From Marivita cryptomonadis (GTDB taxonomy: Bacteria; Pseudomonadota; Alphaproteobacteria; Rhodobacterales; Rhodobacteraceae), in the NCBI RefSeq assembly GCF_002115725.1, contig NZ_JFKD01000006.1:62001-126000 (forward strand): 64,000 nt of DNA. Reading direction: 5' to 3'. The position numbers and the translations under genes were made by a program. The notes below the pieces were generated by a model that saw only the letters and a program-made list of their open reading frames with translations, made no database searches and was not told where the DNA came from. Below are positions 7,824 to 17,546 of this stretch, piece after piece (position 1 is the first letter of the stretch; every line of letters starts with the position of its first letter).

Positions 7824-10800
7824 TCAAAGCGCAAAGGGATCGTCCAGCACGCCGACCACCTGAAGGATAAACTCCCCGCCATCGGAAGCCAGCGCGTCGG
7901 CATAAAACTCATCTGTGGCGTTGATCGCATCCTGAATGCTGCCCTCGGACCCGTCAAACGCCGCCATCACCGCCGAAGCATTGCCGACATCCGACATCCC
8001 GTTGGTGACCGCGAAATACGCGCCGATATCGGTCTTGTCGCTCAGGTATTGTCGGTCAGCCAATTGCTGGTCGATGAAGTCCTGGCTTGCCCCGCTGGGC
8101 GGATCGGCTTTGGCTCCGCCCAGAATGGCTAGGATGAATTGATCCCTGCCGACAGTGCCACTGTCCAGCGCGTCGACCCAGAAGTCGAACCCGTCCTGAT
8201 CCGGGATGCGCCCAAGGACATTGTCGTAAACGGCCGTCGCGAAATCGGCATTCGACAGGTCGGACGGGTAGGTGGCCCGCGTCTCTGGCTGGTCGATGAA
8301 AAAGCTCGCCGATTGCTCAAGCGTCACACCGTTCGCAAAGGCGGTGCCCCAGAAGGACAGACCCACCGCGTCGGGCGCGCGGTTGAAATAGGCGATATAG
8401 AGTTCGATAAAGGTCTCTAAGTCCGCCCGCGAAAGCTGCGCCAATCCGCCGAATTGTTCAAGGTTGAACGGCGCGCCGTTGAAGTCCGTGTCGAAATCCA
8501 GCGCTTCGATCGCAGTCAGTGTATCGGTCCCATTGCCGCCGTCGCGCCGATCGGTAATTGTCACCGAGGAGGCGCTGATCGTGAGGGTGTAGTTCGCCTG
8601 ATCGCCAGAAAAGAACGCGGTGTCCGTGTCCGCGCCACCGTCAAGATTGTCGTCGCCCGCGCGCCCTTCAAGAGTATCATCGCCCTCAGCACCTTCGAGA
8701 AGGTTCCCCGTGCTGTCCCCCCGGATCACATCTGCGCCTTTTGTCCCAAGGACGTTTTCTATGCTGGTGAAGATGTTTGAAATCTGGCCGTTCGATTGCG
8801 TGGATGACGTGATCTCAATCGCAAAGCTGGGAATGTCGTCCTCAGTTTCTTCGCCAGTCGGCAAACGGACCGCCAGATCCGAGGCCGACCGCGCATACAG
8901 CGGATTGGTCAGCAACACGTCGCGCGGGCTGATGGACTGACCGTCGAACTGACGCGATGATGTGCTGCCATCATTGGCCCAAACCACGCGCCCCACCTCA
9001 ATGTCTCGCGACAGGCTGCGGTCCTGCAGGTCAATCTCCAACGCCAGCGTCCGGCCACCGCCCTCGGCAAGGTCGGTGCCCCCCGAAAAATCAAGCGTGT
9101 CTGTCCCGTCGCCCCCATCGGCAAAAAACGAATTTGCTCCGATCACCATGCGGTCATTGCCACCGCCGCCATAAAGCTCATCCTCGGCGGTGGTCGAATT
9201 GTGACCACCCGCAATCAAGATATCGTCACCGCCGCCACCGCTAAGCGTGTCCACCCCTGCGCCGCCCGACAGAAGGTTGTTTGCGCCGTCGCCGGTGATG
9301 TCATCATCCAGCAAGGTGCCAAAGACGTTTTCGACGCTGATCAGCGTATCGTTTTCGCCCGCGCGCCCACCGCGCTCATCGGCAAGGTCCACCACGGCTC
9401 CGGAAAAGACCTGCGCCACGATCTCGCCCTCGGCGCCGCCATAGCTGGCGAAGGCATAATCCACCGTATCCGTGCCATCACCGCCATCTACGATGTCGTC
9501 ACCCGCACCGCCATTGATTGTGTCGTTATCGCCTTCACCCCGTATCGTATCACGCCCGTCGCCGCCGAATATCTGATCGGCACCATCTCCTGCGGTCACC
9601 GTATCATTGCCTGCGCGCGTGATGATGCGGTCAGAGTTGTCGCTGCCGACAACGGTGTCGTTCGCATCCGAGGTCACCAGTGCTTCGATCCCGGTGATGG
9701 TGTCGAGGTCGATATAGGTGTCGGAAACCGCCGTCCCGTTGGCAAGGTTGACCGAGATGCCTTCCCCAAAGCGCGGCTCAAGGATCAGCGTGTCATATCC
9801 CGCGCCACCGCTAAGTTCGTTGTTCATGCGGGTGACGTAGAATGTGTCGTTGCCCTCGCCACCGTCGGCGGTGATCTCGCCGCCCGAGGTGACTTCGATC
9901 CGGTCGTCGCCGATACCGCCAAATGCGTTGCCGCCGTTGCCGATAATGATCAGATCGTTGCCCGCATCGCCATAGAAGGTCGGGCTTTGCGTGCCATCGC
10001 TGCTGACGGATTCGAGATGATCATCGCCCCCCGCACCGCGAATGGTCGCGTCACCACCGGTGCCCCATGTCACGTAGTCATTATTTTCGCCCAATAGGAA
10101 TTCACCAATATTATCAATGCCAAAACCTTCGCCGCGCGCGTCGATTTCCCGCCCGGTGTAATCCTTGTCGGCCGCGACAAAGCGTAGGTTCCCACTGCCA
10201 CTGCTGGTCAGAAGGATGAACCGCGCATCGCCCACGGGCCGCAGGTCCAGCGTGTTGAAGCCGTTGCCACCGTCAAAGTTCCCGGCAATCCGGCCCCCTT
10301 GCGGCCCACGCTCGGCAATCAACAGGTCGTCACCGCGCCCGCCATTCACATCATCGGCGCCCCACGAATACATCGTGTCATTGCCGCCCCCCCCGCCAAT
10401 GTCGATCCGGTTCAGGGAATCCCCTGCGCCGTAAATCGTGTCGTCGGAATCCGACCCGATGAAATGTTCGATGTTCAACGCAATGTCCGTGGCGATCACC
10501 TGACCCGACCCATTCAATCGGTCAATCTCGCCATCAGCGGCACGGATCACCACGGGGCCGGTCGTTGCCTTGTCCTCCATCGCGATGTTGAGCATGCCGA
10601 GATAGAACTGGTCGTTGGACAGGAATTTGTTGATCTCGTCCCGCCCGGTCGCATAGCTCAGCGTGTCGATGCCCGCCTCACCATCATAAAGCTCAGCGCC
10701 GCCATTGTCGGATGTGTTCAGCGCGCCCAGAAAGTCGTTGCTGTCGCCACCGCGAAGAGAGTCGACACCTTGACCACCCCACAGCACGTCGCGCCCTTCG

Positions 10801-12743
10801 TTGCCAAAAAGCGCATCATCGCCAGAGCGCCCCGACAGCATGTCCCGCCCCCGACCCGAGAACAACGTGTTGGCGCTGTCGTTGCCGTAGATTTGCATGG
10901 AACTGCCATTCTGGATGATGACATTCTCGATATCGAAAACCTGATTGATATCGCCGTCTGCGCTCGCGAACCCTGTTTCAAGATTGACCGTCACCGGCGA
11001 ATTGCGCCCCAGATCGAACACCTGAAACGTGTCGCTGCCCGGCCCACCGTCAAGCGCATCGACCCCGGTGCGTGGGATGATCAAGTCATTGCCCGGACCT
11101 CCGAAGATGAAATCGCGCCCAAGTGTGCCCTGAATGCGGTCATCTCCACCCAGCCCATAGACGACATTCATGTCGTTGAAGACTTCACCGTTCAACTCCA
11201 GCCCGTCGATCAAGGTGCCGCCCGGATTGAGGAAGATCAGCTCGCTTTCGTCGCTGGTCACTTCTCCGTTCGGCCCCGGCTCGTCGTCCAGCACCGACAC
11301 GCCCACCACCGCAGCTTCGAATTGTTCCTTGGTAAAGGTCTCGGTGCCGAAGTCGAAGAACTCGACCTCGGTCACGATCTCGATCCCCTCGTTGAACCCA
11401 TGCCTGCCGACATCCGTATGGGTAAAGATCAACTCGTTGGTCGCATCGTTGCGGGTGAAATCGTACTCGACCAGTTCCCCGGCAAACACCACACGGTCGA
11501 TCCCATCGCCGCCGATGATCGTGTCTTCGCCGCCGCTTGCGACGATAATGTCATTGCCATCATTCGCGAGCACAAGGTCGTCGCCCCCGGCTGGGTCGAA
11601 CGCCTCGTCGCCCCCTGTGCCGTACATCGTGTCAGCCGTCGGATCACCTAGGCGCAAGGCAGGGCCATCCAGCAACGAAAGCGCGTTCAATTCGATCGTC
11701 TGGAAGGTGACGTCGAAAATGTCGAAAGCCTCCAGCGCGATCTCGGTGAAATCCGGCACGTCGAAGAAGTTGAAGTCCAGTTGATCCAGCAGGCTTTCCA
11801 GATCGTCGACGACGCTCATGAACCCGTCGAACAGGTCGATATCCGGGAACAATGGATCAAGCAGGCTTGCCAGTTCCTCGAACAAGGCATCGACACCCAG
11901 TTCTTCGTTCAGAAAGTCGATCACCGGCGCGACCACAAGGTCGAACACCGCACCGATTGCATCGAGCAAAGGCTGGATTGGGCGCAGCGCAGCTTCGACG
12001 ATGTCAAGGATCACACCCAGCCCGTCGAACAGGGAATCGAATTCGACCAGATCACCGAAGATGGCGTTCAGATCGGGAAAATCCGCGACGTCGAACGCAT
12101 TGAGGATCTCGTTGAACCGGGCTTTCACATCATCATAAGCGTCGGCGGCATCCTGCGCCGGGCCGAACGCCACGTTGATCGGGGCCACCAGATCATCGGC
12201 CTCGTCAAACAGACCTTCGAAATCATCCCGCCCCGGTCGGTTTGTGCCCGCATTCGGGTTGAGTTCGGGAATGCCGTTTGGTGTCGAGACGCGGTCGAAA
12301 GCGCGGACAATCTCGTCAATGCTGTCGCGGATATTAATCAGCGTCTCATCTGTTGCAACGATCGCAGGCATGATCGTCAGGTCGACGGCGCGGTCAGCCT
12401 GCACGATCTTGGTCAGCAACGGTTCTATCTTCTTGGCGCGGTCGGTCGCGTCCTTGATTTGCACAACACGCGGTTGAATGATCTCAAGCACGTCCTTGAG
12501 GGCGCGGGACGGCCCCTGCAACGGCGCCACGTTTTCCGACAGCTTCAACGTGGTCAGCGCGGCCGAAAACCCCGCATCCGCCACCTTGATGATTTTACGG
12601 AAGGTCAGGTAGCTTTGTGACGCCGTCGCCGCCGCATCCAATGCCGCCGCCAGCTTTTCTGCATCGGCGCGGATTGTCTGAACATCGGAAGTTGTTGTGT
12701 TAAGGTTCGATTGAAATTCTAACAGATCATTGCCGGCAGTCAT
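7824..12743 (-). CDS. Large RTX calcium-binding protein with C-terminal DUF4214
   Basis: A 1639-residue acidic protein. Residues 1-~385 are helical and lack RTX repeats; they hold acidic/leucine-rich pieces (LLDPLFPDIDLFDGF and similar). From ~390 to ~1400 there are several blocks of glycine/aspartate nonapeptides of the GGxGxDxxx type (for example GGDGRDTIRGEGDNDTINGG and GGGGDDILIAGG), which fold as calcium-binding beta-rolls. Residues ~1427-1560 form a DUF4214 region with two related units (YFNRAPDAVGLSFW and NVLGRIPDQDGFDFW). The protein ends in VLDDPFAL, compatible with an uncleaved C-terminal type I secretion signal. Function is unknown: surface or secreted adhesin, S-layer-like or toxin are possible. 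No type I ABC exporter is in the window. It stands alone, between the T6SS and paa clusters. Confidence 0.88.
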   Translation of the reverse strand: MTAGNDLLEFQSNLNTTTSDVQTIRADAEKLAAALDAAATASQSYLTFRKIIKVADAGFSAALTTLKLSENVAPLQGPSRALKDVLEIIQPRVVQIKDATDRAKKIEPLLTKIVQADRAVDLTIMPAIVATDETLINIRDSIDEIVRAFDRVSTPNGIPELNPNAGTNRPGRDDFEGLFDEADDLVAPINVAFGPAQDAADAYDDVKARFNEILNAFDVADFPDLNAIFGDLVEFDSLFDGLGVILDIVEAALRPIQPLLDAIGAVFDLVVAPVIDFLNEELGVDALFEELASLLDPLFPDIDLFDGFMSVVDDLESLLDQLDFNFFDVPDFTEIALEAFDIFDVTFQTIELNALSLLDGPALRLGDPTADTMYGTGGDEAFDPAGGDDLVLANDGNDIIVASGGEDTIIGGDGIDRVVFAGELVEYDFTRNDATNELIFTHTDVGRHGFNEGIEIVTEVEFFDFGTETFTKEQFEAAVVGVSVLDDEPGPNGEVTSDESELIFLNPGGTLIDGLELNGEVFNDMNVVYGLGGDDRIQGTLGRDFIFGGPGNDLIIPRTGVDALDGGPGSDTFQVFDLGRNSPVTVNLETGFASADGDINQVFDIENVIIQNGSSMQIYGNDSANTLFSGRGRDMLSGRSGDDALFGNEGRDVLWGGQGVDSLRGGDSNDFLGALNTSDNGGAELYDGEAGIDTLSYATGRDEINKFLSNDQFYLGMLNIAMEDKATTGPVVIRAADGEIDRLNGSGQVIATDIALNIEHFIGSDSDDTIYGAGDSLNRIDIGGGGGNDTMYSWGADDVNGGRGDDLLIAERGPQGGRIAGNFDGGNGFNTLDLRPVGDARFILLTSSGSGNLRFVAADKDYTGREIDARGEGFGIDNIGEFLLGENNDYVTWGTGGDATIRGAGGDDHLESVSSDGTQSPTFYGDAGNDLIIIGNGGNAFGGIGDDRIEVTSGGEITADGGEGNDTFYVTRMNNELSGGAGYDTLILEPRFGEGISVNLANGTAVSDTYIDLDTITGIEALVTSDANDTVVGSDNSDRIITRAGNDTVTAGDGADQIFGGDGRDTIRGEGDNDTINGGAGDDIVDGGDGTDTVDYAFASYGGAEGEIVAQVFSGAVVDLADERGGRAGENDTLISVENVFGTLLDDDITGDGANNLLSGGAGVDTLSGGGGDDILIAGGHNSTTAEDELYGGGGNDRMVIGANSFFADGGDGTDTLDFSGGTDLAEGGGRTLALEIDLQDRSLSRDIEVGRVVWANDGSTSSRQFDGQSISPRDVLLTNPLYARSASDLAVRLPTGEETEDDIPSFAIEITSSTQSNGQISNIFTSIENVLGTKGADVIRGDSTGNLLEGAEGDDTLEGRAGDDNLDGGADTDTAFFSGDQANYTLTISASSVTITDRRDGGNGTDTLTAIEALDFDTDFNGAPFNLEQFGGLAQLSRADLETFIELYIAYFNRAPDAVGLSFWGTAFANGVTLEQSASFFIDQPETRATYPSDLSNADFATAVYDNVLGRIPDQDGFDFWVDALDSGTVGRDQFILAILGGAKADPPSGASQDFIDQQLADRQYLSDKTDIGAYFAVTNGMSDVGNASAVMAAFDGSEGSIQDAINATDEFYADALASDGGEFILQVVGVLDDPFAL

Positions 12744-12847
12744 GCCACATCCCCCGTTGCCCGAAATTGAGCATGCCTTAAGGTAATGCGACGTCTCGCG
12801 CGCGAGTCAACGAATTGTTGCCACTGGGTTTCGCAACGCAAACTGTA

Positions 12848-13648
12848 CTATCCTGCCTCGATCGCATCCTCCAACGCCGCCAGAATAGGTACCGGCAAAC
12901 GTGTCAGTAACTTGTGAAACGCGGTCCGACACTCTGCTCCGTGCCATTGATCCGGCAGCAGGGTTTCCGGAAACGCAGGAGTGCGCAGGATCAGCCTGCG
13001 CCATTCGTGTACGACAACCACACGGATCGCTGTGCGCTGCAACAGGGTCAGTTCATCCAACGCATGGTCGTCCAAAATCTTTCTGAAGCGTTGGGATAGG
13101 TCACGTGATGCATTTTGAATGTCGGGAGGGCACAGCTTGTCGCTGATCCAACGCGGCAATTCCATCTCGTTGGTCAGCACCAGCTGAAGATGCTGGTCGG
13201 TCTTTGCGCTGGCTGTGGTCACCACCGCCTTAGGTCCAATTTGCACCGTGGTCGCCATGTCTTGCTTGGTGTGCCAGTCGGTCGGCAGGGTCGGGTTCTC
13301 CAGCACAAGATAGGCGTGCTGGTCAGTCGGGGCCGGGCCATAGACGCGCGGGGCTGCCGCTGTGGTTTGGGTCCGCCCATGCGGTGTAAGACCGTACCGT
13401 GTCTGCCGCCCGGTGCGGTGGCTTTCGATCCAGTCTTCCTTGCGCAAACGGTGCAGGGCCACGCGGGTCGCTTCGGGTTTGATACCGATGGAAGCCGTAA
13501 TCGCGTTTACGGTTCCACCGCTCAGCCGTGCCTGCGGAGCCAGTGCCAAGTCGCCGAACATGGTCACCAGAAGCGACCACACCCTTGGAGTGGACGATCC
13601 CAGAACGCGGGTCACAAGTTGGGCGAAGTCTGCGTCGGTCATGGCCAA
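12848..13648 (-). CDS. paaX: Phenylacetic acid degradation repressor PaaX
   Basis: A 266-residue PaaX-type regulator. The N-terminal winged-helix segment (GGTVNAITASIGIKPEATRVALHRLRKEDWIESHRTGRQTRYGLTPHG) is characteristic, and the rest matches the PaaX effector-binding and C-terminal domains in length. In Escherichia coli PaaX represses the paa operons and releases DNA on binding phenylacetyl-CoA. The gene lies 41 bases behind paaZ on the same strand, so repressor and enzyme may be co-transcribed. The first ATG (MAMTDADF) is used; the ATG two codons later is equally possible. Confidence 0.9.
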   Translation of the reverse strand: MAMTDADFAQLVTRVLGSSTPRVWSLLVTMFGDLALAPQARLSGGTVNAITASIGIKPEATRVALHRLRKEDWIESHRTGRQTRYGLTPHGRTQTTAAAPRVYGPAPTDQHAYLVLENPTLPTDWHTKQDMATTVQIGPKAVVTTASAKTDQHLQLVLTNEMELPRWISDKLCPPDIQNASRDLSQRFRKILDDHALDELTLLQRTAIRVVVVHEWRRLILRTPAFPETLLPDQWHGAECRTAFHKLLTRLPVPILAALEDAIEAG

Positions 13649-13689
13649 GCGATACGCCGCGTGCTGTCTCAGGCCAAGCGTTCAGGCGT

Positions 13690-15723
13690 TCAGGTGTACG
13701 CGTTCATCGTCAGCAGTTCATATTCTGCAACAGGCGCGTCGTCCTGATTGCGCAGGATCACATGCCAGCGCACCTCGCCGTAATCTGCTGTACGCTTTGT
13801 CTTCTTTTTCACGGTCAACTGCACCTTGATCCGGTCCCCCGCGCTGACCGGTTTCTGAAAACGCAAAGTGTCGAGCCCGGTATTCGCCAACACCGGGCCT
13901 TCGTCCGGGTCCACAAACAGCCCCGCCGCAAAACTGAGCAGAAGGTAGCCATGTGCAACGCGCCCCGGAAAGAACGGGTTTCGCTTGGCGGCGTCCTCGT
14001 CCATGTGGGCATAGAAAGTGTCACCCGTGAATTCGGCAAAGTGTTCGATGTCTTCCGACGTCACCTCGCGCTCTGAAGTGTGCAGGGTTTCCCCGATCTG
14101 AACTTCGTCGAAATTGCGCTGGAACGGATGCGCTGGCCCTTGCGATGTTGATGCACCCGGCACCCATTCCCCCGTCACGGCGGCAATCACATCGGGGCTG
14201 CCCTGCACAGCGGTACGCTGCATGTAGTGCATCACACCGCGCACGCCGCCCAGCTCCTCGCCACCACCCGCGCGGCCCGGTCCTCCATGCACCATATGGG
14301 GCAGGGGCGATCCATGCCCTGTCGCCTCGGCCATGCTGTCGCGGTTGTTGAAGTAAAGCCGTCCGTGGAAGGCACCCGCGCCCATTACCACCTCGCGGGC
14401 AACCTCTGGGTCATTGGTGACGACGGACGCGACAAGGCTGCCTTGCCCCCGGTTCACCAGCGCAATGGCATGCGACAGATCGCGGTAACCCATGATTGTG
14501 GCCACCGGGCCAAATGCTTCGGTGTCATGCACATGGCTGGCCGCATCCGGGTCGGCGCAATGATACAGCATCGGCGGCAGGAACGCGCCTTTGCTGGCGT
14601 CGGCCCCGTGTACGGCGAACGCGTCGGGATCACCGAAGACCCGTTCTGCCTCGCTCCCCAGACTTGCGCATTTCGCCAGTACGTCCCGGCGTTGCCCGTC
14701 CGACACCAAGGCACCCATGCGTGTCGCTGGATCACGCGGATCTCCGATCACCGTATCGCGCAATCGCTCCGACAATGCGGCGATCACCGCATCGACCTGC
14801 GCCTGCGGTGCAATGATCCGGCGGATCGCGGTGCATTTCTGGCCCGCCTTCGTGGTCATTTCGCGGTGAACTTCCTTGACGAAGAGATCGAACTCCGGCG
14901 TGCCCGGGACTGCATCTGGGCCAAGGATCGATGCGTTCAGGCTGTCTTGTTCTGCCACAAACCGGACCGAGTTACGCAGCAGGTTCGGCGCGCTGCGCAG
15001 GGCGTATGCTGTGTCGGCAGAGCCGGTAAAGCTGACAACGTCCTGCGCGCCGAGATGATTCAGCAGATCACCCAACCCGCCGGTCACAAGCTGAATTGTA
15101 CCATTTGGTAAAATTCCACTGTCTACCATCAACCGGACACAGGCTTCGGTCACATAGCAGGTCGTCGTCGCCGGCTTCACGATGGCCGGAACGCCCGCGA
15201 GCAAGGTGGGTGCCAGCTTTTCCAGCATCCCCCAAACCGGGAAGTTGAACGCGTTGATATGCACCGCAACACCCTGCAACGGGGTACACACATGCTGGCC
15301 GACAAAGCTGCCCTTGCGCGACAACTGTTCGAGCCCGCCATCAAGATAAACGTGCCCGTCCGGCATCTCGCGCCGTCCTTTGGAGGCGATGACAAGCATC
15401 GTTCCAATCCCGCCATCAACGTCGATCAGATGGTCTTTCTGCGTGGCCCCGGTTGAAAAGCTCAGGTCATAGAGCAGTTGCTTGCGCTCTTGCAGATACA
15501 AAGCCAGCGCCTTGAGCATCCGGGCGCGATCGTGAAACGTCATGGCCCGCAAAGCAGGTGCACCGACGCTCACCGCATGGTCGATCATCGCGCTTGCATC
15601 GACCTGCGCACGGCCTGCGCGTGCGATTACGTCACCTGTCACAGCATCACGGATATCGCGCGCGGCGCTGTCCGGGGCAAGCCAGTCACCGGTCACGAAA
15701 CTCTGAATGTCCTGAACTGTCAT
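13690..15723 (-). CDS. paaZ: Bifunctional oxepin-CoA hydrolase / semialdehyde dehydrogenase PaaZ
   Basis: A 677-residue fusion enzyme. The N-terminal ~520 residues are an aldehyde dehydrogenase ([11 protein letters not shown]; Glu in VAEQDSLNA; catalytic Cys in [10 protein letters not shown] near residue 295). The C-terminal ~140 residues are a MaoC-like (R)-hydratase ([33 protein letters not shown]). Together they open the oxepin-CoA ring and oxidise the resulting semialdehyde to 3-oxo-5,6-dehydrosuberyl-CoA. The length equals that of the Escherichia coli enzyme, so both halves are intact. An AAGGGGACAACA ribosome site precedes the ATG. The gene is divergent from paaI, sharing a very short control region. 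Confidence 0.95.
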   Translation of the reverse strand: MTVQDIQSFVTGDWLAPDSAARDIRDAVTGDVIARAGRAQVDASAMIDHAVSVGAPALRAMTFHDRARMLKALALYLQERKQLLYDLSFSTGATQKDHLIDVDGGIGTMLVIASKGRREMPDGHVYLDGGLEQLSRKGSFVGQHVCTPLQGVAVHINAFNFPVWGMLEKLAPTLLAGVPAIVKPATTTCYVTEACVRLMVDSGILPNGTIQLVTGGLGDLLNHLGAQDVVSFTGSADTAYALRSAPNLLRNSVRFVAEQDSLNASILGPDAVPGTPEFDLFVKEVHREMTTKAGQKCTAIRRIIAPQAQVDAVIAALSERLRDTVIGDPRDPATRMGALVSDGQRRDVLAKCASLGSEAERVFGDPDAFAVHGADASKGAFLPPMLYHCADPDAASHVHDTEAFGPVATIMGYRDLSHAIALVNRGQGSLVASVVTNDPEVAREVVMGAGAFHGRLYFNNRDSMAEATGHGSPLPHMVHGGPGRAGGGEELGGVRGVMHYMQRTAVQGSPDVIAAVTGEWVPGASTSQGPAHPFQRNFDEVQIGETLHTSEREVTSEDIEHFAEFTGDTFYAHMDEDAAKRNPFFPGRVAHGYLLLSFAAGLFVDPDEGPVLANTGLDTLRFQKPVSAGDRIKVQLTVKKKTKRTADYGEVRWHVILRNQDDAPVAEYELLTMNAYT

Positions 15724-15787
15724 TGTTGTCCCCTTTTCCCTGCCTAAGTATTTGACCGTGCGTGAACTTCATGCAAGCGTCGCGTCC

Positions 15788-16216
15788 ATGACACCAGACG
15801 ACCGCGCCCAGAAATCCGCCCATCACATGTGGCAGCAAGACCATGCCTCGCAATGGATGGGGATGGAGATGACGCATATTGCCGAAGGTGAAGCTGTCAT
15901 GGAATTGACGGTGAAGAAGCACCATTGCAATGGACATGGTATGTGCCACGGCGGGGTGATTTTCACGTTGGCCGACAGCGCTTTTGCCTTTGCCTGTAAC
16001 AGCCGTAATCAGGTTACCGTCGCACAGCACAATTCGATCACTTACATTGCCTCGGGCCGGTTGGGGGACCGCCTGAGTGCAAAGGCGACCGAGATTTCGC
16101 TGACCGGGCGCAGCGGCATCACCGATGTTCAGGTGACCAACCAGTCAGGGGTGCTGATTGCCGAGTTCCGGGGGCTGTCGCGGTCGATCAAGGGAACGGT
16201 GTTCGACGAAGCGTAG
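15788..16216 (+). CDS. paaI: Hydroxyphenylacetyl-CoA thioesterase PaaI
   Basis: A hot-dog-fold thioesterase of 142 residues from the ATG at 15788; a TTG at 15752 would add 12 residues (MTVRELHASVAS) with no better ribosome site, and the shorter form matches the family start. The signature HCNGHGMCHGGVIFTLADSAFAFACNS carries the catalytic Asp and the conserved CHGG motif. PaaI hydrolyses dead-end thioesters such as ring-hydroxylated phenylacetyl-CoA and so frees trapped CoA. It is the first gene of the short paaI-paaK operon, divergent from paaZ. Confidence 0.9.
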   Translation: MTPDDRAQKSAHHMWQQDHASQWMGMEMTHIAEGEAVMELTVKKHHCNGHGMCHGGVIFTLADSAFAFACNSRNQVTVAQHNSITYIASGRLGDRLSAKATEISLTGRSGITDVQVTNQSGVLIAEFRGLSRSIKGTVFDEA

Positions 16217-16232
16217 GGGAGGCGCTGGGCGC

Positions 16233-17543
16233 ATGAAGGATTTGTCACCAAAACCGGGCGATCTTGACCCGATCGAACTCGCATCGATTGACGAGATCCG
16301 CGCCTTGCAACTGGACCGCCTGCGTTGGTCCCTGCGCCATGCCTATGACAACGTGCCGATGTACCGCGCCAAGTTTGATGCCGCTGGGGTGCACCCGGAT
16401 GACCTGCACGACCTGTCCGATCTTGCGAGATTCCCGTTCACCCTGAAATCCGACCTTCGTGAAAATTACCCGTTCGGCCTGTTTGCCGTGCCGCGCGAAC
16501 AGATCGCGCGGATTCATGCGTCGTCGGGCACGACGGGCAAACCAACAGTTGTCGGCTATACGAAGAACGACATCGACATGTGGGCCAGCGTGGTCGCGCG
16601 GTCTCTGCGGGCGTCGGGCTTGCGGGCCGGGGACATGGTGCATGTGGCCTATGGCTATGGCCTGTTTACTGGTGGCCTAGGTGCACATTACGGCGTGGAA
16701 AAGCTGGGCGGCACGGTGGTGCCGATGGGTGGGGGGCAGACCGAAAAACAGGTCGGCCTGATCACCGACTTTCAGCCCAAGGGGATCATGGTCACGCCGT
16801 CCTACATCCTCAATATCCTTGAGGCTTTCCATAAGGCGGGGCTTGATCCGCGCGAAACCTCGCTTGAGGTTGGTGTGTTTGGGGCCGAGCCCTGGACCAA
16901 CGCGATGCGGCTGGAAATCGAAGACGCGTTCGATATGCACGCGGTGGATATCTACGGCTTGTCTGAGGTGATTGGACCGGGCGTTGCCAACGAATGCGTG
17001 GAGACCAAGGACGGCCTGCACATTTGGGAGGATCATTTCTACCCCGAAATCATCGACCCCGCGACAGGCGAGGTTTTGCCCGATGGCGAGAAGGGCGAGT
17101 TGGTCTTTACGACTATCACCAAAGAAGGCATGCCAATCATTCGCTACCGCACGCGCGATCTGACACGGCTTATGGCAGGCACGGCGCGGAGCATGCGGCG
17201 GATGGAAAAGGTCACGGGCCGCAGCGACGACATGATGATCCTGCGGGGCGTGAACGTGTTTCCGACCCAGATCGAGGAAGAGGTTATGGCGACGGGCGGA
17301 CTGGCCCCGTATTTCCAGATCGAGCTTTACACCTCTGGCCGGATGGACGCGATGCGGGTGCTGGTGGAGGCCACACCGGATGCGGCGGACGAGCTGTCGC
17401 GCACAGCGGCGACGCGCATGCTGGTCAAGCGGATCAAGGACCATGTCGGCATTTCGACCGAGGTCGAAGTGGGTGATCCCGGCTCGGTTGCCCGCTCGCA
17501 GGGCAAGGCCGTGCGCGTGGTGGACAAGCGCAATCCAGCCTGA
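16233..17543 (+). CDS. paaK: Phenylacetate-CoA ligase PaaK
   Basis: A 436-residue AMP-forming ligase that activates phenylacetate with CoA and ATP, the first step of the pathway. Diagnostic segments are the P-loop HASSGTTGKPTVVGYT, the adenylation motif DIYGLSEVIGPGVANEC, the YRTRDLTR hinge and the C-terminal GRSDDMMILRGVNVFPTQIE. The ATG at 16233 is chosen over a longer in-frame start at 16158 because a GGGGAGG ribosome site lies just before it and the longer form would overlap paaI. The stop is three bases from the paaE stop on the other strand. Confidence 0.95.
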   Translation: MKDLSPKPGDLDPIELASIDEIRALQLDRLRWSLRHAYDNVPMYRAKFDAAGVHPDDLHDLSDLARFPFTLKSDLRENYPFGLFAVPREQIARIHASSGTTGKPTVVGYTKNDIDMWASVVARSLRASGLRAGDMVHVAYGYGLFTGGLGAHYGVEKLGGTVVPMGGGQTEKQVGLITDFQPKGIMVTPSYILNILEAFHKAGLDPRETSLEVGVFGAEPWTNAMRLEIEDAFDMHAVDIYGLSEVIGPGVANECVETKDGLHIWEDHFYPEIIDPATGEVLPDGEKGELVFTTITKEGMPIIRYRTRDLTRLMAGTARSMRRMEKVTGRSDDMMILRGVNVFPTQIEEEVMATGGLAPYFQIELYTSGRMDAMRVLVEATPDAADELSRTAATRMLVKRIKDHVGISTEVEVGDPGSVARSQGKAVRVVDKRNPA

Positions 17544-17546
17544 CGG

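Noticed and set aside
8454..12620. Long open frames on the plus strand across the RTX gene (up to 450 codons)
   Set aside because: They are mirror frames of a repetitive, G/C-biased gene; the translated sequences are low-complexity and family-less, whereas the minus-strand frame gives clear RTX repeats.
7824..12743. Repeat arrays of the RTX gene as a CRISPR or satellite
   Set aside because: The repeats are coding nonapeptides with varied DNA sequence and no constant repeat/unique spacer pattern.
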